DNA of 64,000 nucleotides from Nostoc sp. CHAB 5824 (lineage in GTDB: Bacteria; Cyanobacteriota; Cyanobacteriia; Cyanobacteriales; Nostocaceae), in assembly GCF_020829665.1 (NCBI RefSeq), contig NZ_JAIVFT010000005.1, positions 295,302-359,301 on the forward strand, given 5' to 3'. The notes under the pieces are model-generated. The model worked only from the letters and a program-made list of their open reading frames with translations. It did no database searches and had not been told where the DNA came from. Below, piece by piece: positions 1 to 10,200 of the stretch. The position numbers were made by a program, and so were the translations under genes. Numbering within the stretch: the first letter of the stretch is position 1; every line of letters begins with the position of its first letter.

Positions 1-1
1 T

Positions 2-2461
2 CGACTGAGCAGTCTGCCACCGGAATTTGGCCAACTCACCAACCTGCAATCCCTCAACCTCGACGGTAATCAACTGAGCAGTCTGCCACCGGAATTTGGC
101 CAACTCACCAACCTGCAATCCCTCAACCTCGACGGTAATCAACTGAGCAGTCTGCCACCGGAATTTGGCCAACTCACCAACCTGCAATCCCTCAACCTCA
201 GCAGTAATCAACTAAGCAGTCTGCCAAGGGAAATCAGGCAACTGTCAAACCTGAAAAAGCTGGATCTTCGTAGAAATCCAGTCCCCATTCCACCAGAGAT
301 TTTGGGGTCGAAGGATTTAAACCAAGATCCAGGTGATGTGGATGAAATTCTCGATTTCTATTTTCGGGTGCAAGATCCAGCCGAAACCGAACCCTTCTAC
401 GAAGCAAAATTCTTGATTGTTGGCGAAGGAGGAGCCGGTAAAACCTCTTTAGCCAAGAAAATCAAAGACGAAACCTATGAACTTCAACAAAATGAGGAAT
501 CAACCCAAGGCATTGAAGTCATCCAGTGGGACTTTACACTCCCCAATGGCAAAGATTTTTGCGTCAACATCTGGGATTTTGGCGGTCAGGAAATCTACCA
601 CCAAACCCATCAGTTTTTCCTCAGCAAGCGTTCTCTCTATGCCTTAGTTGCCGACACTCGCAAAGAAAACACTGATTTTTACTGGTGGCTGAAAGTTGTC
701 GAACTCTTGAGCGACAAAAGCCCAGTTCTCATCATCAAAAACGAAAAACAAAACCGTCAGTGCGAAGTCAATGAAGGGCAGTTACGAGGAGAATTCAGCA
801 ATCTGGAGAAAATTCTGGCAACGAATTTAGAAACTAATCGCGGTTTAGCCGAGATTAAAGACGCGATTCAGCTTTACATCAGTAATCTTGACCACGTTGG
901 TACACCTCTACCAAAACTCTGGGTAAGAGTCAGAGCCGCCCTAGAAAACAATTCCGGAAATTACATCAGCGTTGAAGAATACTTTAACCTTTGCCGAGTC
1001 AATAATTTAACTGACCGTAAAGACATGCTGCGCTTGAGTAGCTATCTCCACGACCTCGGCGTTTGCCTCCATTTTCAAGATGATTCTACACTCAAACACT
1101 ACGTCATCCTCAAACCTGAATGGGCGACAACAGCCGTTTACAAAGTTTTGGATAATCAAACTGTCAAAGACAATCTAGGTTGTTTTACCAAAGACGACCT
1201 CAAAAATATTTGGAAAAGCGGCGAATATGCAGATATGCGAGATGAACTCCTGCAATTAATGATGCAGTTCAAGCTTTGCTACGAAATCCGCGATCGCCGT
1301 GACAATTATATTGCGCCTCAATTGCTATCTATTGAAAAAGCTAAGTATACCTGGGATGATCCCCACAACCTGATCCTGCGCTACACCTATACATTCATAC
1401 CCAAAGGCATCCTCACCCGCTTTATTGTCGAGACGCACCCTTGGATTGAACAGCAAAAACTCGTTTGGAAAAGCGGTGTTGTTCTCAACAAAGACCAAAC
1501 TCGTGCTGAAATCATTGAAAACTACAATCAACGGGAAATTCAAATCCGTGTAGCCGGAAACCGCACAAAAGAATTGATGGCTGTCATCACCCATGAACTC
1601 GAAAAAATCCACAACTCTTACGAACGTTTGCAATATCAAACTTTAGTTCCTTGTAATTGCGAGACTTGCAAAAATCTGCCCACACCTTATTCTTATTCTC
1701 TAGAGAAACTCAACAAACGCTTGAGCGATCGCCGTTACCAAATTGAATGCGAAAACAGCTATGAAATGGTGGATGTCCGCAGGTTAATCGATAATGTCAT
1801 GCTCCAACCCGCTAAAGCAGATGGGGAAATGAACCCCCAAGTTACACCGTTACAAAACGAACTGGAGCAAGAGAGAAATGAATCGTTGACGCATCGGTTA
1901 CGAGATAGCAAAGAAATCTTTATCTCTTATGCTTGGGGTGGAGAAAGTGAGCAATTTGTCAATAAACTAGATGAGACTTTGCAGGCTAAAGGAATCAAAA
2001 TCATCCGCGATAAACGCGATTTGGGCTACAAAGGACTAATCAAAGCCTTCATGGAACGAATTGGAGGGGGTAAATGTGCGATCGCGGTTATTAGTGACAA
2101 GTATTTAAAATCTCCCAATTGCATGTTTGAGCTAGTGCAAATTGCTAAAAATGGTAAATTTTATGATCGAATTTTCCCGATTGTGTTAGCGGATGCCCAA
2201 ATTTATAAACCTGTTGCAAGACTTAAATATATTAAGCATTGGGAAGAACAAATTAAAGAATTAGACGAAGGGATGAGAGAAGTTGGTGCAGCTAATTTAC
2301 AGGGATTCCGTCAAGAAATTGACCAATACACGGAGATTCGCAACACGATCGCCGAACTCACCAACCTGCTAAAAGATATGAACACGCTTACGCCTGATAT
2401 TCACAGCAAATCAGAGTTTGAGTCATTGCTGAATGCGATCGCACTCCGTCTAGATGAGTAA
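2..2461 (+). CDS. LRR-Roc-COR-TIR signalling protein (5' end outside window)
   Basis: The reading frame is already open at base 2, so the protein is N-terminally cut by the window; 819 residues are visible. Residues 1-95 are leucine-rich repeats of 23 aa (LSSLPPEFGQLTNLQSLNL type). A Roc GTPase follows: P-loop GEGGAGKT near visible residue 141 and switch motif WDFGGQE near 198. A COR-like region comes next. A C-terminal TIR domain starts near residue 636 (IFISYAWGG), with a conserved glutamate in NCMFEL near 711, the position of the catalytic Glu in NAD-cleaving TIRs. The usual NKxD base-specificity motif is not obvious (IIKNEKQN is in its place). Family knowledge: Roc-COR proteins are dimeric GTP switches, and bacterial TIRs are often NADases in immunity or cell death. 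NADase activity here is inference. Confidence 0.9.
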   Translation, partial: RLSSLPPEFGQLTNLQSLNLDGNQLSSLPPEFGQLTNLQSLNLDGNQLSSLPPEFGQLTNLQSLNLSSNQLSSLPREIRQLSNLKKLDLRRNPVPIPPEILGSKDLNQDPGDVDEILDFYFRVQDPAETEPFYEAKFLIVGEGGAGKTSLAKKIKDETYELQQNEESTQGIEVIQWDFTLPNGKDFCVNIWDFGGQEIYHQTHQFFLSKRSLYALVADTRKENTDFYWWLKVVELLSDKSPVLIIKNEKQNRQCEVNEGQLRGEFSNLEKILATNLETNRGLAEIKDAIQLYISNLDHVGTPLPKLWVRVRAALENNSGNYISVEEYFNLCRVNNLTDRKDMLRLSSYLHDLGVCLHFQDDSTLKHYVILKPEWATTAVYKVLDNQTVKDNLGCFTKDDLKNIWKSGEYADMRDELLQLMMQFKLCYEIRDRRDNYIAPQLLSIEKAKYTWDDPHNLILRYTYTFIPKGILTRFIVETHPWIEQQKLVWKSGVVLNKDQTRAEIIENYNQREIQIRVAGNRTKELMAVITHELEKIHNSYERLQYQTLVPCNCETCKNLPTPYSYSLEKLNKRLSDRRYQIECENSYEMVDVRRLIDNVMLQPAKADGEMNPQVTPLQNELEQERNESLTHRLRDSKEIFISYAWGGESEQFVNKLDETLQAKGIKIIRDKRDLGYKGLIKAFMERIGGGKCAIAVISDKYLKSPNCMFELVQIAKNGKFYDRIFPIVLADAQIYKPVARLKYIKHWEEQIKELDEGMREVGAANLQGFRQEIDQYTEIRNTIAELTNLLKDMNTLTPDIHSKSEFESLLNAIALRLDE
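5..211 (+). repeat. Three near-identical 69-bp LRR-coding tandem units
   Basis: The unit beginning CTGAGCAGTCTGCCACCGGA starts at 5, 74 and 143, an exact 69-bp (23-codon) spacing with almost no base changes. The fourth unit is more diverged. Near-identity at DNA level indicates recent expansion or gene conversion of the LRR block. Confidence 0.9.
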
Positions 2462-2558
2462 AACTAGGCTATGGATGAGTGTCAAAAATAATTTCAGTTT
2501 TTTGGTAATGACCTTGAAGCACGTTAAACTAAGCAATTGGAGTTAAGGATGAATTTAT

Positions 2559-3053
2559 ATGCGTTTACCAATTGCAATTAGTACCATTTTAGTGGCGTCT
2601 TTGGGTTTGAGTACACCTGTAATCTCTCAACCTCCTATACAGGTAGCCCAAAAACCAGCGTCTACTAGTTTTGCCTTAGAACAATTTAAGATTAATCACC
2701 GATTATGGAGACAGAAAAAAATCTCTAACTATCGCTATGAATTTACTAGAAGTTGCTTTTGTTTCCCCAAATCCACAGAACCAGTGATTATTGAAGTACG
2801 TAATGGAGTCACAACTTCTATTACTTATAAAGACAGTAAAAACCCAGTAGATAAAGCATTATTTCAAAAATATAATACAATTCCTAAACTCTTTAATATC
2901 ATTAGAAATGCATTCATTCAAAGAGCAGACAACTTGACTGTACAATATAACCCGATACTTGGCTATCCTACTCAAATTAACATTGATTATGATAAGCAAA
3001 GAACTGATGATGAAATATTTTTTACAATTAGTAATTTGCAACAGATCAAGTAA
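2559..3053 (+). CDS. Secreted DUF6174-type protein, copy 1
   Basis: A 164-aa protein with a signal peptide (hydrophobic residues 4-23). The mature part has the pattern I-S-N-Y-x-Y-x-x-x-x-x-C-F-C, then 'EVRNG...SITY' and 'YNPxLGYPTQINID', which I recognise as the DUF6174 pattern. Function is unknown; it is predicted to be exported. It is tail-to-tail with a paralogue at 3512-4018. The paralogues share an almost identical signal peptide (MRLPIAI.TILVASL) but diverge in the middle, consistent with an older inverted duplication. Confidence 0.75.
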   Translation: MRLPIAISTILVASLGLSTPVISQPPIQVAQKPASTSFALEQFKINHRLWRQKKISNYRYEFTRSCFCFPKSTEPVIIEVRNGVTTSITYKDSKNPVDKALFQKYNTIPKLFNIIRNAFIQRADNLTVQYNPILGYPTQINIDYDKQRTDDEIFFTISNLQQIK

Positions 3054-3511
3054 ATATAGCTCAATACAACACTTAGCTTTGTGAAAAATTGTAGGTTTGG
3101 TTAAGCAAAGCGCAACCCAATAAAGCCCCGGAAATGTTGGGTTTTCTTCCTTAACCCAACCTACATTGATGTATTTTATATACAGCAGATTGTAACTTGA
3201 TGAGGTACAGATTATCATAAGGGCACAACAATGTTATGCCCCTACCCGTGTACTTCATTTACCTGAAATACGCTGTAAGTAATCACCCGAACTTGATAAG
3301 CTATTACGCCTTTAAATTACACAATAAATCATGAGGTTTGTTGACTGCTGATAGTTAACAGTCAACAATCAACAGTCAACACAAAAAAATGTGCAAGTTA
3401 GATGGGCGACAGCTTATAAATTCTATCTGACGCTCCAATTCCAGATTGGCATCAACAAACTGAGTAGTGAAGTTTTCTTAGTGCGGATTTATGGGATTGT
3501 CAAAAACAGCC
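3054..3511. other. Intergenic gap between convergent genes; repeat-rich, no gene seen
   Basis: It holds the palindromic element at 3090-3165 and a run of GTTGACT/AGTCAAC heptamers at about 3339-3380, also found near 24870-24920. A TACAGCAGATTG stretch near 3180 matches the start of the IS630 end at 58960 and may be a solo end relic. Confidence 0.6.
3090..3165. repeat. 76-bp imperfect palindrome (MITE-like)
   Basis: The left arm TGTAGGTTTGGTTAAG and the right arm CTTAACCCAACCTACA are inverted repeats around a core that includes CAACCCAA...TTGGGTT. Long hairpins of this GTAGGTTGGGTT kind are widespread in Nostocales genomes. It sits between two converging genes, where it could act as a bidirectional terminator. 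Confidence 0.7.
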
Positions 3512-4018
3512 TTATCGCTTGATGTCTGAACCCTGATGAAGTACTTTAAAATTGCTAATTGTAGTAAATATTCCAGCATCGGCAGCTAGATTACCAATAT
3601 TAATTTGGGTTGGATAACCAAGTTTTGGGTTGTACACTACAGTTAGTTCGGATTGTCCAGAGTTGATCGTATTCCGAATCAAATTAAAGAGCTTAGGAAC
3701 TGTACTATATTGTCGTAATAGCTCTGAATCTACTGGCTTACCAGTTTGAGCATTCGTGATAGATTTTGTGATGCCGTTGCGTACTTCAATATTTAATGGC
3801 CCTCTGAAATCGGGAATACAAAAGCAATTATTGCTAAGAGTGTAGTTATAGTTGCTAATTTTTTGTTTATTCCACAATCGGCGATTAATTCTTAGCTGTG
3901 TTAAGTTCGAGCTAGTAATCTCTGCTTTTGCCCCATGCGTAGGAGGCACAGACAATACTGGAGCGTTCAAGCTTAAAGATGCTACTAAGATTGTACCAAT
4001 AGCAATAGGTAAGCGCAT
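3512..4018 (-). CDS. Secreted DUF6174-type protein, copy 2
   Basis: A 168-aa paralogue of the 2559-3053 product on the opposite strand. It has the same signal peptide type, the same ISNYNYxxxxNCFC core, 'IEVRNGITKSIT' and 'YNPKLGYPTQINI'. The two cysteines of the CFC motif are kept, so it is probably functional rather than a relic. The role is unknown; export across the inner membrane is predicted from the N-terminus. Confidence 0.75.
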   Translation of the reverse strand: MRLPIAIGTILVASLSLNAPVLSVPPTHGAKAEITSSNLTQLRINRRLWNKQKISNYNYTLSNNCFCIPDFRGPLNIEVRNGITKSITNAQTGKPVDSELLRQYSTVPKLFNLIRNTINSGQSELTVVYNPKLGYPTQINIGNLAADAGIFTTISNFKVLHQGSDIKR

Positions 4019-4363
4019 ATTAATCCTTTGTTAACTAACGTTGAGTTCTAACTTCAGTGTGACTAAATAGGATTCCAGAAAGTTGCAATCACTTCTAAAA
4101 ACTGACACAATTTATACAGAGAATCCCCAACTGCTCGTAATAGCAGGAATATTCTCTAGTATAAACTTAAAAAATGCCGGACAAGCCCACAGTACTATTC
4201 ACCTCAAATTTTGTGTTTTATGCAAAAAACTGAATAATTTTAAAATTGGCATTCTAAAATTTAGAAGCCAATATCAGGCAGACCTCAGGGCGAACGCATC
4301 TAAATATTGATGAGCTTCAATAAAAGTGGAATTCACCAAGACCCTGCTAGAATTTGAAATTCT
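4019..4363. other. Intergenic region, nothing recognised
   Basis: It holds the upstream region of the minus-strand DUF6174 gene and the leader of the next plus-strand gene. A 75-codon open frame here has no recognisable features and is not called. Confidence 0.5.
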
Positions 4364-4852
4364 ATGAGAAAAATTATTATTGGGGTGATGGGCCCTGGAA
4401 AAAATGCTACAGCAAATGATTTGCAAAATGCTTATACACTAGGTCAACTTATTGCCCAACAAGGATGGATTTTACTCACAGGCGGTAGAAATGTCGGTGT
4501 AATGGATGCAGTAAGTAAAGGTGCAAAATCTGCTGATGGTTTAACTATTGGTATTCTTCCCAGTGATAACCAAGATAGTATTTCCTCTTGTGTGGATATT
4601 GCTATTTTCACAGACATGGGGAATGCTAGAAATAATATTAATGTTCTCAGTAGTGATGTGGTAATTGCCTGCGGTATGGGTGCAGGAACTGCTTCAGAAA
4701 TTGCCTTAGCTTTAAAAGGAAGTAAGCAAGTAATTTTGTTGACTAACGATGAAGAAAGTAAGGTTTTCTTCAAAAAGCTATCGCCAGAAAGTGTTTATAT
4801 TGTAGAGAGTGTGGATCAGGCGATCGCCACTGCCAAAACAATCTTATACTAA
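4364..4852 (+). CDS. TIGR00725-type SLOG/LOG-like nucleotide-binding protein
   Basis: A 162-aa single-domain Rossmann-like protein. It opens with a strand and glycine turn (IIIGVMGPG), then WILLTGGRNVGVMDAVSKGA, ending in a GMGAGTASEIALALK helix. This GG...GVM...GxGTxxE layout is typical of the SLOG superfamily (LOG cytokinin-activating phosphoribohydrolases, DprA, TIGR00725). Members bind nucleotides or nucleotide derivatives. The LOG catalytic PGGxGTxxE is altered to CGMGAGTASE, so cytokinin-riboside hydrolysis is uncertain. It stands alone with no obvious operon partner. Confidence 0.75.
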   Translation: MRKIIIGVMGPGKNATANDLQNAYTLGQLIAQQGWILLTGGRNVGVMDAVSKGAKSADGLTIGILPSDNQDSISSCVDIAIFTDMGNARNNINVLSSDVVIACGMGAGTASEIALALKGSKQVILLTNDEESKVFFKKLSPESVYIVESVDQAIATAKTILY

Positions 4853-4924
4853 TTCGTAATTTGTAATGTTTAAGTCCGGTTAGTTAAGCTGATTGAATTG
4901 ACTCTCTAGAGCGCATACAGCTTG

Positions 4925-5074
4925 CTAACCAGACCAAAAAGCGCCATGCACAGTACCTGGATCGGTTGGATGTAGAGCCTCACCAGCAAAGTATACTCGA
5001 CCTGCAATCGGTTGGCTTAACTGCCTGGGTTCAAGCCCCGTTGCCCCGACTAGCAGTCGTGCGTAAGATCCTAA
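4925..5074 (-). pseudogene. C-terminal relic of a flavin amine oxidase
   Basis: On the minus strand, reading down from 5074, about 50 in-frame codons contain GSYARLLVGATG, then GRVYFAGEALHPTDPGTVHG and AFWSG before a stop at 4925. FAGEA...GTVHGA..SG is the FAD-binding C-terminal signature of flavin monoamine oxidases. The rest of the gene is missing: upstream sequence is replaced by the IS element whose end starts at 5075. The insertion or an associated deletion destroyed the gene. Confidence 0.75.
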
Positions 5075-6012
5075 TATAGAACCCATTTGACATCTATTGA
5101 TTGGCTAGCCTTTTGAGCATGAGTCTGATGAAACAGAGATTAAGTTTGGCTGTGGCATTGGTCAAGGTTTTCTCAAAGTTTTTGACCAAACTCTTACAGC
5201 GTTCCATCCAGGCATTCGAGCGTTCAATTACCCATCGAGTTGCCACCACGACGAATCCGGTTTTTCCTTGTGCTGCTTTTTCGGCTTTGGTTGGTTTGGG
5301 TGCTAACTCAAACCGGATCTTGGTCATAATCTGAGGATAAACTTTTTCTAGTTCAGTTGTGAGTTTGTCTGGATGATACCCGTAATCAAGCAGGATGGTA
5401 ATATAAGAGAATGTTGACAGGTTTAACGCGAAAGTAATCAAGGTTGTTGCTAAGTAGTTCAATCAAGCCCTGGTCGTCAGATACATTTGCTTTGGTGCAG
5501 TGGGTAAAAAATGGCAAGCCTAGCGTATCAACTGCAAGATGACGTTTGATGCCATTGGTAGATTTTTAATGACAGAACCCTTTAGATTTGGCACTGGCAT
5601 TACAGGTATTTTTCACCGCTTGCGAGTCGATGATCAGTAACGTTGTCCATTTTGGTTTTTTTTGACTTGTTCGCGCACCCTCGAATGCAAGGTTGTCATT
5701 ATTTGTTCTAGTATTCCATCTGAGCGCCACTGCTTGTAATGCCAGAATACCGTTGAGTAGGGCGGCAAGTCTTTGGGTAGGTCACACCAATTGCAGCCAT
5801 TCTTGAGTTGATATAACAGGCCATCCAAAATTTGTCGTTTTGTCCAGTTGGGGGGTCTAGTCCGCTTCTTAGTTGGCAATATCTCAGACAGCAAGGGTTC
5901 AAGGATTTCCCACTCTTTGTCTGTTAGGCTGCTGGAGTAAGGCATGGCTGCTAAGTACGTCTTTTGCAATAACCTTACTTCATAACAATAAAGATATCAA
6001 ATGGGTTCTATA
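5075..6012 (-). mobile_element. IS5-family insertion sequence, about 0.93 kb, decayed
   Basis: The ends are inverted repeats. Left, 5075-5095, begins TATAGAACCCATTTGACATC; right, 5992-6012, is its reverse complement with one mismatch (GAYATC). TA dinucleotides flank both sides, compatible with a short TNA/TA target duplication. Inside is a broken minus-strand transposase. It sits between an amine-oxidase relic and a response-regulator relic. Confidence 0.85.
5094..5969 (-). pseudogene. IS5-family transposase, frameshifted
   Basis: The N-terminal part (5969-5634) has the LTDKEWEILEPLL...NWTKRQILDGLLYQLKNGC pattern of the IS5-type N-terminal domain (DUF4096-like). The frame then breaks at the first catalytic block: IIDSQAVKNT is read in another phase just after 5636. 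Another stop follows (KGFCH*), then ATNGIKRHLAVDTLG-like sequence, and the last part (5462-5094) carries the C-terminal VIERSNAWMERCK...NF block. At least two disruptions make it inactive. Confidence 0.85.
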
Positions 6013-6189
6013 GATACGCGCATTTTATTTGTCGATGACGATGCAGATTCACGAGATTTGATTGCGTTCATCTTAGAGCAAAGCGGTGCGATCGTCACTT
6101 CTGTCTCCAGGGCAGAAGCAAATATTGGCCCTAGCATTGCAAGTGTGTTTCGGGTAAAACTGAAGTTCCCCCAAAAAATAAATTTCTAA
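6001..6189 (+). pseudogene. Truncated response-regulator receiver, started inside the IS end
   Basis: A 62-codon frame reads ILFVDDDADSRDLIAFILEQ, the acidic-pocket start of a CheY-like receiver, then departs from the fold after about 35 residues. The phosphoacceptor Asp and the Thr/Lys switch residues are missing. The ATG and first codons lie within the right inverted repeat of the IS5 element (5992-6012), so the present start is borrowed from the IS. It is probably a relic of a larger sensor or regulator. Confidence 0.7.
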
Positions 6190-7220
6190 AAGCCTCAAAG
6201 TTATACCCGTAATGACTTACAGCCATTTACACATTTATTGATAGCGTATTCTTGCTCTGCTTGGGTTCTCAACGACTATTTCCACTAAACTTGGCGATCA
6301 GTCTTTTACCCTTGAGTAGACTCTATTTCTAACTCCCGGTAAAATGGGCGAACCGGGAATATTATGTGCTGTTATAACTTGCACCATACTGTGTGGTCTA
6401 TTTGTTTAAAGATTTAATGTATAAATGGGTTGAAATTATATTTTTTTTGTTAAGAACTATCCCTCATATAATATTTCAAAAAATTTACACGAAAATAAGC
6501 ATAAACTATTCAAACTTTAAGTTAATCAGTGTAAGCTAATTATGTAAATATAATTCTCGCAAAACCATTTTACCACTGGCACTAATTCCGCTATAGGAGG
6601 TGTAATAAAACTCACATAGCTCTTTGGGTATATGTTTAAAGAGACTAAACATGACTGGAAAAAGATTGAGTTTAGTAGCTTCTAAGCAAACCAAGCAATA
6701 TTGTTTAAGTGAGATTTTAATTGAGTAGTAAAATCTCATCAAAAAGTCATGATGTGCTTTATAGTTTTTCTCGTCTCTTTACTGTAACCTGCCCAAAGCC
6801 AGCTTTTTAATGCTGGAGGTTACGCCCTAGAGACTGAAGCATACCCTACTAAATTTATTCTAATACCTTGGCAAAGCCGTACACGCTTTGCTTCTAAATT
6901 TTTATTCAACCTCTTGCTGAAAGCACGAATCTTGTGGTGGCCGAAGACACCGCAAGGATTGATGCTTTGCCTAGCAAAGAAGCTTGGCTATGCAAACGTC
7001 TAGTCCAATATATTGGCATTCACATTAGTGATTGTCAAGATCAAGAGTCAGTTACAACGAGTGGCGCTGATTCCCAAATAAAAATACTCTCTATATAAAC
7101 TCTTTTCTTCCAGTAAGTTTAGGGTTTCCTTGCAGATATAAAAGTATCAAATCATACTTTTCTTTTTGTTATTTTTTTTAATTTAGACCAATAACTAAAT
7201 TCTGTCTTGGAGGTTAGAAA
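6190..7220. other. 1-kb gap without a convincing gene
   Basis: It is AT-rich. From about 6905 to 7098 a plus-strand frame is open (QPLAESTNLVVAEDTARIDA...) but has no start codon and no recognised family; it could be a gene relic. A 68-codon minus-strand frame at 6536-6742 has no supporting features. The last 100 bp is the leader of the transporter operon, with a clear GGAGG ribosome binding site at about 7209. Confidence 0.5.
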
Positions 7221-10200
7221 ATGCCACTCGCGCTTTCTGGGGAACATGTAGGCGAAAGGCTCTTGTACACCTTGGGTGCAAAGCTTTCAGAAAAAGAATT
7301 ACAAAACTTCTTGGCAGCAATGGAAATTGTGGAGCCACCACCAGCAAAGCAGTTCTGGCAATCTGCACAGACGAATCCTGGTATCTATATTATCCTTACA
7401 GGTAAAGTCCGACTGTTGGATAGCTCTGAGAATCTAATCACTACCTTTGGTGCATGGTCTGTTTTTGGCGAATTGACTCTTTTTCCCGAAGCTGACTTTA
7501 GTCCTTATGTAGTCAGAGCTTCGACAAGCTTAAAACTGGGCTATTTCAGGCAAGACGCATTGCAAACATTGATAGACAAATATCCTAATATTCGCGATCG
7601 CCTTTTTGCGCGTGCAGAACTTTGGGATTTGCTGTTGTTATGTCGCCAAACCTCACAATTACCGTGCCATACTTCACTTGTACCAGGGATGCTCAAAGCT
7701 TTATCTCTCTTTGAGCGACAGCATTTAGAAACTGGCCCTATAACTACGCAAGTATCCCAAGATTCCCAGTTATGGCTATTGTACAGAGGTCAACTGCGCC
7801 ATTTTGAAGGCCATTTTTTGACACCAGGTACAATTTTTGCCCAACCAAAACAAGGTGATTGGCACGCAACTCAACCAACAATTGCTTACATTCTGAAAAA
7901 CGACCATAGGCAAACAGCACTAGAATACTTACCTGAATTAGAGAACTGGGGACTAAAGACTGAGAATTCGAGACTCGAAACTAAGGATAGACCTTCCAAA
8001 TCTCCAAAATCCAAAATCATTCCTTTTCCCCAACGAGATCAGCAGTCACAACAACAACCAAAAAAATCATCTTTTTACTTTCCTAGTCCGAAAGTGCAAG
8101 TAGGGCATTGGTGGAGACACCTTACTAAGAGCTATCCCTTCTATGCCCAACAAAGCGCTGCCGATTGTGGCTCTGCTTGCTTGGTGATGATTGGTAACTA
8201 TTGGGGCAAGCATTTTAGTATCAATCGCCTGCGGGATATGACCAACGTCAACCGCAGTGGTGCATCTCTAAAGGCTATGGCAGCCACAGCAGAAAACCTG
8301 GGTTTTACCACCCGTCCGGTGAAAGCTACTCTTGATAAATTAGCAGAACAACCTTTACCTGCAATTGTCCATTGGGAAGGCAACCACTTCATCGTTGTCT
8401 ATGAAATCACGAAAAAGCGGGTGATTGTATGTGACCCTGCTCTTGGTCAACGCAGCCTGACAAAAGCTGAATTTCAAGCAAACTGGAGTGGTTATGCATT
8501 GTTATTGCAACCTACAGCTTTATTAAAAAATACTAAAAACGAAAGTACAAGCTTTTGGAAGTTTTTTGAGTTAATCAAACCTCACTATCGGACACTATTA
8601 GAAATCTTTGTAGCTTCGGTATTAATTCAATTATTTGGACTGGTAACGCCAGTATTCACTCAGTTATTGCTCGATAGAGTACTTGTGCAACGTAGCGTTA
8701 CAACCTTAAACGCCATTGGTTTGGGGATGATTATTTTTGGGTTGTTTGGTGTCGCTGTCAACGCTGTACGACAATATCTGCTATTTCATACTGCTAACCG
8801 CGTTAGCATTTCCCTACTGGTGGGTTTTATTAAACATACCTTCCGCTTGCCCCTTTCTTATTTCGAGTCGCGTTTTGTTGGGGATATAGTCTCGCGCATC
8901 CAAGAAAACCAGAAAATTCAGCAATTTCTTACCGGTCAAACACTCTCCATTTTGCTGGATATGCTGACATTAGTGGTTTATCTGGGCTTGATGTTCTCCT
9001 ATAGCTGGCGCATGTCATTATTCGTGCTGTTTACTATACCGCCATTTTTTATCTTGGCGCTGGCTAGCACAAGTATTTTGCGCCGCATTTCTAGAGAAAT
9101 TTTTAATGCAGGTGCTAAAGAACAAAGCTATCTCATAGAATCCCTTAGCGGAATTCGTACCGTCCGCTCATTGTCTATTGAACAGACTGTGCGCTGGCGT
9201 TGGGAAGAACTGCTGAATGATTTGGTTAAAAAAGGCTTTAATGCTCAAATAATTGGTAATCAGTTGCAAATTATCAGTGGCGTTATCCAAACTTTTGTAA
9301 ACACTGCATTGCTGTGGTATGGAGCAACCCAGGTAATTAATGGCGAACTGACGATTGGACAATTAGTTGCTTTCAATATGTTGGTGGGTAACGTCTTGAG
9401 TCCTTTCCAGCGGTTATCTATGCTGTGGAATCAATTGCAAGAAATTGTGATTTCCACAGAACGCATTAATGATGTGTTGGAGGCAGAACCAGAAGAAGAT
9501 TTGGAAACTAAACCCCGGAAGTCGTTAGGTAAGCTGCGCGGTCACATTAGCTTTCAAAATGTCACCTTTCGCTATCACTCAGAAAGTGATACTAACGTCT
9601 TAGAAAATCTTAACTTTGAAATCCAGCCAGAACAGATGGTAGCAGTGGTGGGGCGCAGTGGTTCTGGAAAAACAACCCTCAGTAAGTTGATTTTGGGTTT
9701 ATATCCACCGACAGACGGTAAGCTACTGATTGATGGTCGTGACATCACTAGTGTTTCCTTGCGATCGCTCCGTTCTCAAATTGGGGTTGTAGACCAAGAT
9801 ACTTTTCTCTTTGGTGGGACTATTCGAGAAAACATTGCGATCGCTCATCCAAATGCTTCTTCAGAAGAAATTATCCAAGCAGCAAAATACGCCGGAGCCG
9901 ATGAATTTATTCAAAAACTACCGATGGGTTACGAATCCGAAATTGGTGAAGGCGGTGGTATGCTCTCTGGTGGACAACGCCAACGTCTAGCGATCGCTCG
10001 TGCTTTGCTCGGAAATCCTCGGTTATTACTGTTTGATGAAGCCACCAGCCATCTAGATTCCGAATCAGAACGAATTATTCAAAACAACCTTAAAACGATT
10101 CTTCAAGGACGCACAAGTGTAATCATTGCCCATCGTCTCTCTACAGTCCGCAACGCTGACTTAATTCTGGTTTTAGATCAAGGCGTTTTGGTAGAAAGCG

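Noticed and set aside
4083..4310. 75-codon plus-strand frame
   Set aside because: No recognisable feature, no ribosome binding site and AT-rich composition like surrounding non-coding DNA.
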